A stretch of 11,412 nucleotides of DNA from Bacteroidota bacterium (lineage in GTDB: Bacteria; Bacteroidota; Ignavibacteria; SZUA-365). Numbering within the stretch: position 1 is the stretch's first letter; each line of letters begins with the position of its first letter. This document shows positions 1-7,353 of this stretch, one piece after another. The position numbers and the translations under genes are program-made. The notes below the pieces were generated by a model. The model was not told the DNA's origin and did no database searches. It was given only the letters and a program-made list of their open reading frames with translations. The stretch spans positions 1-11,412 of the forward strand of contig JAGTUW010000324.1 of NCBI GenBank assembly GCA_018224345.1, written 5' to 3'.

Positions 1-684
1 CTTCGTTTCGGCATGCACCGCGACAGTGATATACGTATCACCGACAATACGTTGGACGGCGAGGGTTATCCACGTGTTCGCATCGAGGCGCCGCGATTCA
101 TGCGTCAGCCAATGATATTGCGATTGCGTATTGCGGGTACACATACGGCATGGAATGCCGCTGCCGCGCTGGCCATCGGATTTGCGTTCGGCTGCGGGAA
201 AAGGAAAATGAAGCAGGCGTTGGAGGCCTTGGAGAGCACCGGGAAACGCCTTCAGATACGGAACGTGCGCGGTATCACCATACTTGATGATTCCTACAAC
301 GCCAATCCGGATTCCATGCTGGTGGCGCTCGATCTGCTTCGGCACAGGAAGGTCGAAGGGGCGCGCTGCATCGTTCTCGGTGACATGCTCGAACTTGGCA
401 AGACCGCACGCCCGGAGCATGAAGCAATCGGTGCAGCCGTAGCTGCGGCGGATATCCCTTATGTCCTCACATACGGAAAGCATGCGCGGGCGATCAGCTC
501 CGCTGTCAGGGATGTTGCGAAAGTCGCAAGGCATTTCACTGACAAGGCGGCACTGTGCGCCATGCTTGATGTCCTGCTGGATGAAGGCGACACTGTTCTG
601 GTCAAAGGTTCACGCGGTATGGAAATGGAAGACATTGTGACACATCTCCTCTGCAATCAAGAGCGAACGGAGGCGCTGGTGTAA
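1..684 (+). CDS. murF: UDP-N-acetylmuramoyl-tripeptide--D-alanyl-D-alanine ligase MurF, 3' part
   Basis: Cytoplasmic ATP-dependent Mur ligase that adds D-Ala-D-Ala to UDP-MurNAc-tripeptide, the last soluble step of precursor synthesis. The reading frame is open from the first base of the window, so the 5' half lies outside; 227 codons are visible against about 450 for the family. Counting from the first codon, I see the end of the central ATPase domain with GTHTAWNAAAALAI (46-59). The C-terminal domain follows with DDSYNANPDS (96-105), VLGDMLELG (125-133), the histidine of HEAIG (141) and VKGSRGMEMEDIV (201-213). The set DDSYNANP / LGDMLELG / VKGSR separates MurF from MurC, MurD and MurE. The ATG at 13 is an internal methionine, not the start. 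The stop lies three bases before mraY, the usual neighbour. Nothing suggests a broken gene; the truncation is the window edge. Confidence 0.96.
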   Translation, partial: LRFGMHRDSDIRITDNTLDGEGYPRVRIEAPRFMRQPMILRLRIAGTHTAWNAAAALAIGFAFGCGKRKMKQALEALESTGKRLQIRNVRGITILDDSYNANPDSMLVALDLLRHRKVEGARCIVLGDMLELGKTARPEHEAIGAAVAAADIPYVLTYGKHARAISSAVRDVAKVARHFTDKAALCAMLDVLLDEGDTVLVKGSRGMEMEDIVTHLLCNQERTEALV

Positions 685-687
685 CGT

Positions 688-1797
688 ATGATCTACTATT
701 TGTTCGAATATCTGAACGTGACGATCAGTCCTCCGGGTTTTGATATTTTCCGCTTTATCACCTTCCGTGCGGCGGCGGCGGCCATCACCGCCCTGATGAT
801 CAGTCTTTTGATCGGTCCCCGCATCATCGCGTTCCTTCGCACACGTCAGATAGGGGAAGCCGCGAAGCTCGAGGCGCCGGAGACACATCTGGTCAAGGCC
901 GGGACACCCACGATGGGCGGGCTTATCGTTCTCGCCTCCATCATCATTCCTGTCGCACTCTGGGGTGAACTGTCGAATACCTACGTTTGGCTGATACTGC
1001 TTGCCACACTCCTTCTTGGCCTGGTTGGCTTCATCGATGACTATCTGAAAGTCGTCAAAAGATATCCGAAAGGCCTGATCGGGGAATACAAGATTGTCGG
1101 ACAGGTAATTGTCGGCATCATTGTAGGCGCTGTATTGTATTTTTCTCCGCAGTTCGCGGGTTACAATTCCGTGACGACCGTACCGTTTTTCAAAAACCTC
1201 GTGCTGGATTTCTCAATATTTTATATTCCGATGATCATCCTCGTGATCACTGCGACGTCAAATGCAGTCAATCTGACCGACGGACTGGACGGATTAGCGA
1301 TCGGTACCATTTCGATTTCCTTTATCGCCATTGCCATTATCAGCTACGCAAGTGGCCGGGTTGATTTCTCGAATTACCTCAATATCATCTATCTGCCCGG
1401 CAGTGGTGAATTGGCGGTATTCAGTGCGGCAGTCATTGGTGCCGGCCTGGGCTTTCTCTGGTACAACGCCTATCCCGCGCAGGTATTCATGGGTGACACT
1501 GGTTCCCTGGCACTCGGTGGCGCGATGGGGGTACTCATGGTGATGATCAAAAAAGAGCTGTTGTTGCCGATACTCGGCGGTATCTTTTTTGCGGAGACGG
1601 TATCCGTACTGATACAGAAAACATATTTCAAATATACGAAGCGAAAATACGGGCAGGGTAAACGTGTATTCCGCATGGCCCCTATCCATCATCATTTTGA
1701 ATTGCTCGGTTGGCCCGAACCGAAGATCGTCACACGTTTTTACATTGTGGCGATCATTCTTGCAATTCTGAGTTTGGCAACCTTCAAGGTACGTTAA
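688..1797 (+). CDS. mraY: Phospho-N-acetylmuramoyl-pentapeptide-transferase MraY
   Basis: Polytopic inner-membrane enzyme that transfers phospho-MurNAc-pentapeptide from UDP to undecaprenyl phosphate, giving lipid I. The product is 369 aa, close to the family's usual 320-360. Visible motifs, in order, are KAGTPTMGG (70-78), GFIDDYLK (114-121) with the Asp pair 117/118, NAVNLTDGLDGLA (192-204), QVFMGDTGSLALGG (265-278) with Asp270 at the third catalytic aspartate, and the MraY-specific APIHHHFELLGWPE (331-344) on a cytoplasmic loop. Hydrophobic stretches occur at roughly 25-50, 76-92, 100-116, 137-152, 175-190, 204-220, 242-260, 275-305 and 350-367, consistent with about ten TM helices. All active-site residues are present. 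The start is three bases after the murF stop; GGAGG at 669-673 is a rather distant (14 nt) ribosome-binding site, so coupling to murF translation is likely. Confidence 0.97.
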   Translation: MIYYLFEYLNVTISPPGFDIFRFITFRAAAAAITALMISLLIGPRIIAFLRTRQIGEAAKLEAPETHLVKAGTPTMGGLIVLASIIIPVALWGELSNTYVWLILLATLLLGLVGFIDDYLKVVKRYPKGLIGEYKIVGQVIVGIIVGAVLYFSPQFAGYNSVTTVPFFKNLVLDFSIFYIPMIILVITATSNAVNLTDGLDGLAIGTISISFIAIAIISYASGRVDFSNYLNIIYLPGSGELAVFSAAVIGAGLGFLWYNAYPAQVFMGDTGSLALGGAMGVLMVMIKKELLLPILGGIFFAETVSVLIQKTYFKYTKRKYGQGKRVFRMAPIHHHFELLGWPEPKIVTRFYIVAIILAILSLATFKVR

Positions 1798-1799
1798 TC

Positions 1800-3182
1800 A
1801 TGCAGCGCGCTTTTGACATCGCCAGTTTGAATGTCACCATTGTTGGTGCCGCCCGCAGCGGACTTGCGGCGGCACGCTTGCTTCACCGCAAGGGAGTCAG
1901 TGTGTTTCTGACCGAACTTTCCCCCGCATCGAAATTCGAGGAAGCCGCCCGGATTTTGCGTGAGGAGCAAGTCCCTCATGAATTCGGGCAGCACAGTGCC
2001 CGCGTATTTGCGGCGGACATCGTTGTGGTGAGTCCCGGTATCCCTTCCGAGGCTCCCGTCATCGTTGAAGCAGAGCGACGGGGCGTTCCCGTCATCAGTG
2101 AAATCGAAGTCGGTACGATGTTCCTCGATGTCCCTGTCATCGCCGTGACCGGGACGAACGGGAAAACGACGACCACAACACTCAGTGGCGAGATCTGTGT
2201 TGCCGCAGGGCGCCGCACGCTTGTCGCGGGCAATATCGGCAGGGCCTTCACCGACGCGATGAGAGAAGAGGAAGGGGAAATCGACATCGCCGTGCTGGAA
2301 ATCAGCAGTTTCCAACTCGACACCTGTGTAACCTTTCATCCGAGCACCGCAGTGATCACTACCATCACTCCGGATCATCTCAACCGCTATCACGGTGATT
2401 TCCAGGAGTATGTCGCCTCCAAGCAGCGCATCTTCATGAATCAGAACGCGCAGGATCATCTGATTTACAATTACGATGATCCGGTAGTCAGCGGGGCGAT
2501 CAAGACCGCGTGTTCGGAACTCTTTCCCGTCAGTTCACTCCAACGCCTGAGCAAGGGCGGATGGCGGGAGAACGGGTCGTTGTACATCGAAGCGGGTTAC
2601 GGTAAGGAATTGATCGCGCGTGTTGATGATCTGCAGGTGTTCGGAAGGCATAATTACATGAATGTGCTCATGGCAGGGCTTGCAGCACGGCTTGAGGGGA
2701 TTGGTGCCGATGTGATACGTGAGGCGGTCATGGGGTTCAAGGGTGTCGAGCACCGGTTGGAATTCGTCTGTGAAGTCGATGGTGTCAAATGGATAAACGA
2801 CAGCAAGGCCACGAATGTTGACAGCGTTGTCATTGCTCTGCAGAGTTACAGGCAACCGGTGGTACTGATTGCAGGGGGACGAGACAAGGGTGCTTCCTTT
2901 GATCCGTTGTTCGATCTCGTCAGTGAGAGAGTGCGCGCCATGATACTGATCGGGGAAGCCGGAGATAACATGGGACGGGCGTTCGCTCCGTTCACCAAGG
3001 TATCAAAGGCACGTGACATGATGGAGGCCGTCAATATCGCGCGTATGGCTGCCCAGCCGGGTGACATTGCCATGCTGTCACCCGCCTGCGCCAGTTTCGA
3101 CATGTATGAAAACTTCGAAGCACGCGGCCGGGTATTCAAGGAATGCGTCCATACATTCTGCCGGGAGCCGATGGTGGCATGA
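1800..3182 (+). CDS. murD: UDP-N-acetylmuramoyl-L-alanine--D-glutamate ligase MurD
   Basis: Cytoplasmic ATP-dependent ligase adding D-glutamate to UDP-MurNAc-L-Ala. The 460-aa length fits the family. The N-terminal UDP-binding Rossmann fold has VTIVGAARSGLAAARLL (12-28), and VVSPGIP (76-82) closes that domain. The ATPase domain has the P-loop GTNGKTT (118-124), LEISSFQL (166-173), TPDHLNRY (190-197) and Lys208 in YVASKQRIF at the position of the carbamylated lysine. EHRLEF (317-322), NDSKATN (333-339), AGGRDKG (358-364) and SPACASFDMYENFEARG (428-444) mark the C-terminal domain and are MurD-specific. The start at 1800, two bases after the mraY stop with AAGG at 1786-1789 before it, gives the normal N-terminus. 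The frame is open upstream to an ATG at 1710, but that would add 30 unconserved residues encoded inside mraY. The stop overlaps the ftsW start as ATGA. Confidence 0.97.
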   Translation: MQRAFDIASLNVTIVGAARSGLAAARLLHRKGVSVFLTELSPASKFEEAARILREEQVPHEFGQHSARVFAADIVVVSPGIPSEAPVIVEAERRGVPVISEIEVGTMFLDVPVIAVTGTNGKTTTTTLSGEICVAAGRRTLVAGNIGRAFTDAMREEEGEIDIAVLEISSFQLDTCVTFHPSTAVITTITPDHLNRYHGDFQEYVASKQRIFMNQNAQDHLIYNYDDPVVSGAIKTACSELFPVSSLQRLSKGGWRENGSLYIEAGYGKELIARVDDLQVFGRHNYMNVLMAGLAARLEGIGADVIREAVMGFKGVEHRLEFVCEVDGVKWINDSKATNVDSVVIALQSYRQPVVLIAGGRDKGASFDPLFDLVSERVRAMILIGEAGDNMGRAFAPFTKVSKARDMMEAVNIARMAAQPGDIAMLSPACASFDMYENFEARGRVFKECVHTFCREPMVA

Positions 3183-4342
3183 AACAACGTACCGGACATA
3201 TCGACCTCTATATTTTCCTCAGTGTGCTGGCCATCATGCTGTTCAGCGTAGGTGTTGTGTACAGTGCTTCGGTGTCGATATCCGGTATTCGCCATGACGG
3301 TGATTACAATTATCTTTTCCGGAATCATTCCATACGTGTCATCATGGGTGTCGCCGCGCTGTTCGTGGGCATGTTTGTCAATTACCATTTCTACAGTCAC
3401 ATCAGCAAGATTGTGCTTGTGGTCGCTCTGGCTCTTTTGGCCTATACGCTTGTGGGCGGGACAGTAGTCAAGGGGGCACAGCGCTGGGTGAGTTTCGGTC
3501 CGGTAAATTTCCAGCCTTCGGAGTTTGCGAAATTTGCGCTCATCATTCATCTTGCCGTTCTTCTCGATGCGAAACAGAATAAGATCGCGAGTTTCCGTGA
3601 CGGATTCCTGCCTCTGCTGATCTGGATCGCTGCAGTGGCCGGCCTGGTGTTTCTGCAGCCCAATTTCAGTACCGGAACAATCATTCTCGGTATCAGTTTC
3701 ATGCTTCTTTTTGTCGGCAGGGTTCGCATACAGCACCTTGTCGGCATCGGCCTTGCCGGTATTCCGGTGCTTCTCGTCTATGCAGTTTCTGCATCCTACC
3801 GATGGAACCGTATTGTCTCGCATTTCTCGGGAGAAGGCGGGGCGACCGATGCCGGGAATTACCAGGTGGAACAGGCGATAATCGGGCTCGGGAGCGGTGG
3901 TATTTTCGGTGTCGGGATGGGAATGAGCAAACAGCGTGAACTCTATCTGCCTGAGTCATACACTGACTTCATTTTCGCCATCGTTGGCGAGGAATATGGT
4001 TTCATCGGTGCGGCACTGCTTATTATTCTGTTCGCCGTCATTATGATCCGTGGCATGAAAATAGCCAAACGTGCTACTGACGATCTCGGACGTTTTCTGG
4101 CGGTTGGGATCACCTGTACCGTCACTGTCTATGCGATTGTCAATGCCATGGTCACGACCGGGCTGTTGCCGACTACCGGGCTCCCGATGCCGTTGATGAG
4201 CTACGGGGGAACAACAATACTATTTACTGCCTATGCACTCGGAATTTTGATCAACATCTCGATGTACACGCGCATACGGCCGCGTGAGATTGTGCATTAT
4301 GAAGAACCCGCGGGTCCGCGAGTCGGGGAGTTGTACAAATGA
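3179..4342 (+). CDS. ftsW: SEDS-family peptidoglycan glycosyltransferase FtsW
   Basis: Integral membrane SEDS glycosyltransferase that polymerises lipid II at the division site with its class B PBP partner (FtsI, expected upstream of this window). The product is 387 aa with about ten hydrophobic segments. SEDS signatures are KGAQRWVSFGPVNFQPSEFAK (98-118), LQPNFSTG (159-166), YQVEQAIIGLGSGG (228-241), GMSKQRELYLPESYTDFIFA (248-267) and PLMSYGGTT (338-346). Asp263 in YTDFIFA matches the essential aspartate of the extracytoplasmic loop (Asp297 in E. coli FtsW by motif). Position 162 is Asn where many FtsW/RodA proteins have Asp (QPD). FtsW rather than RodA is inferred from its place between murD and murG. 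ATGA overlap with murD (3179-3182) and GGGAG at 3163-3167 support this start; an in-frame ATG at 3143 would overlap murD by 40 bases. The short C-terminal tail after residue 366 is charged. Confidence 0.95.
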   Translation: MKQRTGHIDLYIFLSVLAIMLFSVGVVYSASVSISGIRHDGDYNYLFRNHSIRVIMGVAALFVGMFVNYHFYSHISKIVLVVALALLAYTLVGGTVVKGAQRWVSFGPVNFQPSEFAKFALIIHLAVLLDAKQNKIASFRDGFLPLLIWIAAVAGLVFLQPNFSTGTIILGISFMLLFVGRVRIQHLVGIGLAGIPVLLVYAVSASYRWNRIVSHFSGEGGATDAGNYQVEQAIIGLGSGGIFGVGMGMSKQRELYLPESYTDFIFAIVGEEYGFIGAALLIILFAVIMIRGMKIAKRATDDLGRFLAVGITCTVTVYAIVNAMVTTGLLPTTGLPMPLMSYGGTTILFTAYALGILINISMYTRIRPREIVHYEEPAGPRVGELYK

Positions 4343-5505
4343 GTGAGGCGTTGCGTGTCATATTTGCTGGTGGCGGTACCGGTGGGCATCTGTTCCCGGG
4401 TATAGCGATCGCAGAAGCGCTGCATACACTGCGTCCCGATTGTGTCATCAGTTTCGTCGGATCACGCAATCGCATTGAAGCGCGTGTCGTGCCGAAGTAC
4501 GGGTATCCATTCGACAGCGTCTGGATTGCCGGGTTACAGCGGCGACTGTCGTTACGGACCGTGCTGTTGCCGCTCAAACTGATTGTGTCGCTGGTACAAT
4601 CCTGGCGCATCCTGCGACATCGTCGCCCGCATGTCGTGATCGGGACCGGCGGATACGTCTCCGGGCCGTTGCTCTATGTTGCCGCACGCACAGGACGGCG
4701 CACACTGATTCACGAGCAGAATGAATTTCCCGGTATGACTACGCGCAAGCTCGCACCACTGGTGGACGAAGTGCATGTCAGTTTTCCGGGCAGCGCAAGA
4801 TTGTTGCAGGGTGCCAAGCGCCTGTCACAGAGCGGGAATCCCGTACGTCTCAGTCTGCGTCGCCATGATGCCGGTGATGCGCGTGTCCATTTCGGATTGC
4901 ACCCCGCACGCAAAACGCTGCTGGTGTTCGGTGGCAGCCTGGGCGCACGGTCGATCAACCGCGCAGTGCGGGCGTTGGTCCCGCGCCTCGTCCGTGAAGA
5001 GTATCAACTCATCTGGCAAACCGGAACGGCGGAATTTGATACATACAAATCTCTCGGTGCCCTGTATCACGAACAGGTTATTGTACGACCGTTCATTGAC
5101 GAGATGGATGTTGCCTATTCCGCAGCTGACCTGGTAGTATGCCGTGCGGGTGCAACGTCCATTGCGGAACTGACAACACTCGGTACGCCATCGTTGCTGA
5201 TACCGTATCCGCATGCGACGGCGGATCATCAATATAAAAACGCGGTCGCGCTTGCCGAGCAGGGTGCGGCGCATGTGTTACGGGATGAAGAACTCCCTCG
5301 CCTCGAGCGCGAGTTGTTTTCTCTGCTTGATGACAGCGCCACACTCATGCGCATGGCTGAAGCCGCCACCGTCGCAGGACGGCCGCGTGCCGCATTCGAC
5401 ATCGCTGAAGCGGTACTCCGTCTCGCCGGTCAGGCCGGCGCCCCGGCGGCGGACGTACCTACCGGGACCGAAACTCAGGGCACAAGGACAGAGAGGCAGA
5501 TATGA
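4339..5505 (+). CDS. murG: Undecaprenyldiphospho-muramoylpentapeptide beta-N-acetylglucosaminyltransferase MurG
   Basis: Peripheral inner-membrane GT28 enzyme that transfers GlcNAc from UDP-GlcNAc to lipid I, producing lipid II. It has two Rossmann-like domains. The N-terminal domain carries GGGTGGHLFP (11-20), the second glycine-rich loop IGTGGYVSGP (101-110) and HEQNEFPG (125-132). The C-terminal donor-binding domain has SGNPVR (165-170), FGGSLGARSIN (197-207), RAGATSIAEL (269-278) with the UDP-contacting Glu277, and PYPHATADHQYKNA (289-302). All of these are canonical MurG motifs. Length is 388 aa, somewhat above the usual 355-365. The excess is a tail from about residue 364, rich in Ala, Gly, Pro and Thr, with no MurG motif. 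The start is fixed by GGGGAG at 4325-4330 and the ATGA overlap with ftsW. The stop again overlaps the next start as ATGA. Confidence 0.97.
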   Translation: MSEALRVIFAGGGTGGHLFPGIAIAEALHTLRPDCVISFVGSRNRIEARVVPKYGYPFDSVWIAGLQRRLSLRTVLLPLKLIVSLVQSWRILRHRRPHVVIGTGGYVSGPLLYVAARTGRRTLIHEQNEFPGMTTRKLAPLVDEVHVSFPGSARLLQGAKRLSQSGNPVRLSLRRHDAGDARVHFGLHPARKTLLVFGGSLGARSINRAVRALVPRLVREEYQLIWQTGTAEFDTYKSLGALYHEQVIVRPFIDEMDVAYSAADLVVCRAGATSIAELTTLGTPSLLIPYPHATADHQYKNAVALAEQGAAHVLRDEELPRLERELFSLLDDSATLMRMAEAATVAGRPRAAFDIAEAVLRLAGQAGAPAADVPTGTETQGTRTERQI

Positions 5506-5966
5506 GTGCGCAGGTACAACGTTTCAAACGCCGTAATGATTTTTACTACATCACGTTGCTCGTGTATGTGGCCTTCGCTGTTCTGTATATCGTGGTTACC
5601 GGGACGATCACCGGGAGCACTGTTGAATTCGGGTTGAAGGACCCGGTTATCTATATCATAGCCGCATTTATACTTCATGCCCTGATCATGCTGATCAGCA
5701 GTTTTGTCAGTAATCGTCGGTTGATCATCACCGATGATGCATTGATTTTCGCTTCACGCTTCCGCGAGCGTCGTATTCCGTTTTCCGATATCGATCATAT
5801 CAACTTCAAACGTGAACGGCGGCGCATCAACGACGGAACGTTTGCCGTGATCAACATGAAGGTCTCCGGACGCCGCCGCATACTGCGTCTTCGCGTCGCG
5901 AACTATGAGCATGAGAAGGAACTCTACGGTATCCTCAAGGAACTCGAACAGGAGAAGCGGCGGTAA
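5502..5966 (+). CDS. Small membrane protein with two TM helices and a PH-like C-terminal domain, function unknown
   Basis: I do not recognise a named gene. The 154-aa product has a basic N-terminus (QRFKRRND, 6-13), a first hydrophobic helix at about 15-36 and a second at about 48-70. A soluble, strongly basic region follows (71-154). This region starts NRRLIITDDALIFAS (71-85), then RERRIPFSDIDHINF (88-102), a basic turn RERRR, AVINMKVSGRRRILRLRVANYE (115-136) and an amphipathic helix EKELYGILKELEQEKRR. Alternating beta-strands capped by a C-terminal helix, and the 'L.I.DDAL......R...IPFSDID.I' pattern, resemble bacterial PH domains (bPH_2/DUF304 type). That is my inference from the pattern. 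Both termini should face the cytoplasm, with the PH-like domain inside. It overlaps murG by ATGA, has GAGAGG at 5491-5496, and ends one base before murC, so it is very probably translated with the operon. A role in cell-wall assembly is suggested only by context. Confidence 0.88.
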   Translation: MSAQVQRFKRRNDFYYITLLVYVAFAVLYIVVTGTITGSTVEFGLKDPVIYIIAAFILHALIMLISSFVSNRRLIITDDALIFASRFRERRIPFSDIDHINFKRERRRINDGTFAVINMKVSGRRRILRLRVANYEHEKELYGILKELEQEKRR

Positions 5967-5967
5967 C

Positions 5968-7350
5968 ATGAAATTTGCGAACATCAGTCATATTTACTTC
6001 GTCGGTATCGGTGGTATCGGGATGAGCGGGATCGCTGAAATTCTGCTCAATCAGGGTTTTCGCGTGTCGGGTTCCGACATGACGCTGACGGAAGTCACGA
6101 GGCATCTCGAGGATCTCGGGGCAACTGTACATCAGGGACACGACCCGGCGAATCTCACCGATGCCGATGTGCTGGTTTACTCCTCCGCCGTTTCCCATGA
6201 GAATCCGGAAATGCTGGCCGCCATCGAACGAAAGATTCCCGTCATACGCCGTGCGGAAATGTTGGCCGAGGTCATGCGTCTGCATCACGGTATTGCCGTG
6301 GCAGGGACGCATGGCAAGACCACGACCACGTCGATGCTCGGCATGGTACTGATTGAAGGCGGTCAGGATCCCACGGTCATCGTCGGTGGCAAACTCCATG
6401 CCTTCGGGGGTACCAATGCGCGATTGGGCAGTGGGGAATTCATGGTTGTCGAGGCCGATGAGTTCGATCGCTCATTTCTCAAGCTGAATCCGTCCATTGC
6501 GATTCTCACTTCTCTCGAAGAAGAGCACCTCGATATTTACAGCAGTCTCGACGATCTGCAAAACGCCTTTGTGGAATTTGCCAACAAGGTGCCGTTTTAC
6601 GGTTTTGTCACGCTCTGTCTTGATGAACCGGCGTTGCAGGAAGTGCTGCCACGCATCATGCGCAAAGTGGTGACGTATGGCCTCAGCTCCCAGGCTGACA
6701 TTCAGGCCGTGGACCTCGTGCAGAAGGAAAACCGTTCGCGTTTTACCGTAGTGTGTTCCGGTGCAGAGATCGGCGTCATCGATCTTGGTGTGCCTGGTGA
6801 ACACAACGTACAGAATGCGCTTGCGACCATAGCAGTCAGTCTTGAACTCGGGATCGCATTTGAAGACATCAAGTCCGCACTGGACTCCTTTGCCGGCGTC
6901 TTCCGCCGTTTCGAAGTCAAGGCCGACATGGACGGTGTTCTCGTCATCGATGATTATGCGCATCATCCGACAGAAGTGCAGGTCACACTGCGCGGTATCA
7001 AGGCCGGGTGGCGCCGTCGTGTCGTCTGTGTGTTTCAACCGCATACGTACACACGCACACGTGATTTCTACAAGGATTTCGGCAGGGCGTTCATGAACGC
7101 AGATGTACTGTTGATCACCGACGTGTATCCCGCGCGCGAGCTTCCCATTCAGGGAATCACCGGTGAGATTATCGCCGATGCAGCCCGGGGGTTCGGGCAC
7201 AAGCATGTCACATACGTACCGGACAAGAACGATATACCGGCGCAGTTGCAAGACATCGTTCGTGCGGGCGATATCGTCATCACCATGGGTGCGGGTGACA
7301 TTTACCTCTACGGAGCGGAGTTCATTTCACAATGGAAGGATAGCGATTGA
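5968..7350 (+). CDS. murC: UDP-N-acetylmuramate--L-alanine ligase MurC
   Basis: Cytoplasmic ATP-dependent ligase that attaches L-alanine to UDP-MurNAc, the first amino acid of the stem peptide. The 460-aa length is typical. Motifs are the N-terminal dinucleotide-like loop FVGIGGIGMSGIAE (11-24), SGSD (34-37), YSSAV (71-75), the P-loop AGTHGKTTTTSM (112-123), VVEADEFDRSFL (160-171), TSLEEEHLDIY (181-191), VPGEHNVQNALA (275-286), DDYAHHPTEV (328-337), FQPHTYTRT (356-364) and ITMGAGDIY (438-446). DYAHHPTE and GTHGKTTT identify MurC rather than MurD, MurE or Mpl. EADEFDRSF and TS before HLDIY differ from the EADESD/TNIE forms of Proteobacteria and look like Bacteroidota/Chlorobiota-type MurC. The start at 5968 puts the glycine-rich loop at the usual distance, with AGGAG at 5950-5954 upstream. 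An in-frame ATG at 5905 would run 21 residues back into the preceding gene. Confidence 0.97.
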   Translation: MKFANISHIYFVGIGGIGMSGIAEILLNQGFRVSGSDMTLTEVTRHLEDLGATVHQGHDPANLTDADVLVYSSAVSHENPEMLAAIERKIPVIRRAEMLAEVMRLHHGIAVAGTHGKTTTTSMLGMVLIEGGQDPTVIVGGKLHAFGGTNARLGSGEFMVVEADEFDRSFLKLNPSIAILTSLEEEHLDIYSSLDDLQNAFVEFANKVPFYGFVTLCLDEPALQEVLPRIMRKVVTYGLSSQADIQAVDLVQKENRSRFTVVCSGAEIGVIDLGVPGEHNVQNALATIAVSLELGIAFEDIKSALDSFAGVFRRFEVKADMDGVLVIDDYAHHPTEVQVTLRGIKAGWRRRVVCVFQPHTYTRTRDFYKDFGRAFMNADVLLITDVYPARELPIQGITGEIIADAARGFGHKHVTYVPDKNDIPAQLQDIVRAGDIVITMGAGDIYLYGAEFISQWKDSD

Positions 7351-7353
7351 CGC

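Noticed and set aside
13..684. A short 223-aa murF beginning at the ATG at 13
   Set aside because: The frame is open to the window edge and the visible part begins mid-protein, so this is an internal methionine of a gene cut by the window.
1710..1799. Upstream in-frame start for murD at 1710
   Set aside because: It would add 30 residues encoded within mraY with no MurD similarity; the ATG at 1800 has correct spacing to the Rossmann motif.
1794..2459. Open frame of 221 codons on the - strand inside murD
   Set aside because: Antisense to murD P-loop and central domain; no family resemblance.
2846..3823. Long open frame of 325 codons on the - strand across murD and ftsW
   Set aside because: It lies wholly antisense to two certain genes, has low-complexity His/Asp/Thr-rich composition and no domain I recognise; such frames arise from codon bias on the coding strand.
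5905..5967. Upstream in-frame start for murC at 5905
   Set aside because: It adds 21 basic/Ser-rich residues from the overlapping end of the PH-like gene; the ATG at 5968 has a ribosome site and gives the normal MurC N-terminus.
6472..7251. Open frame of 259 codons on the - strand inside murC
   Set aside because: Antisense shadow of a fully motif-supported murC; no ribosome site or recognisable motif.
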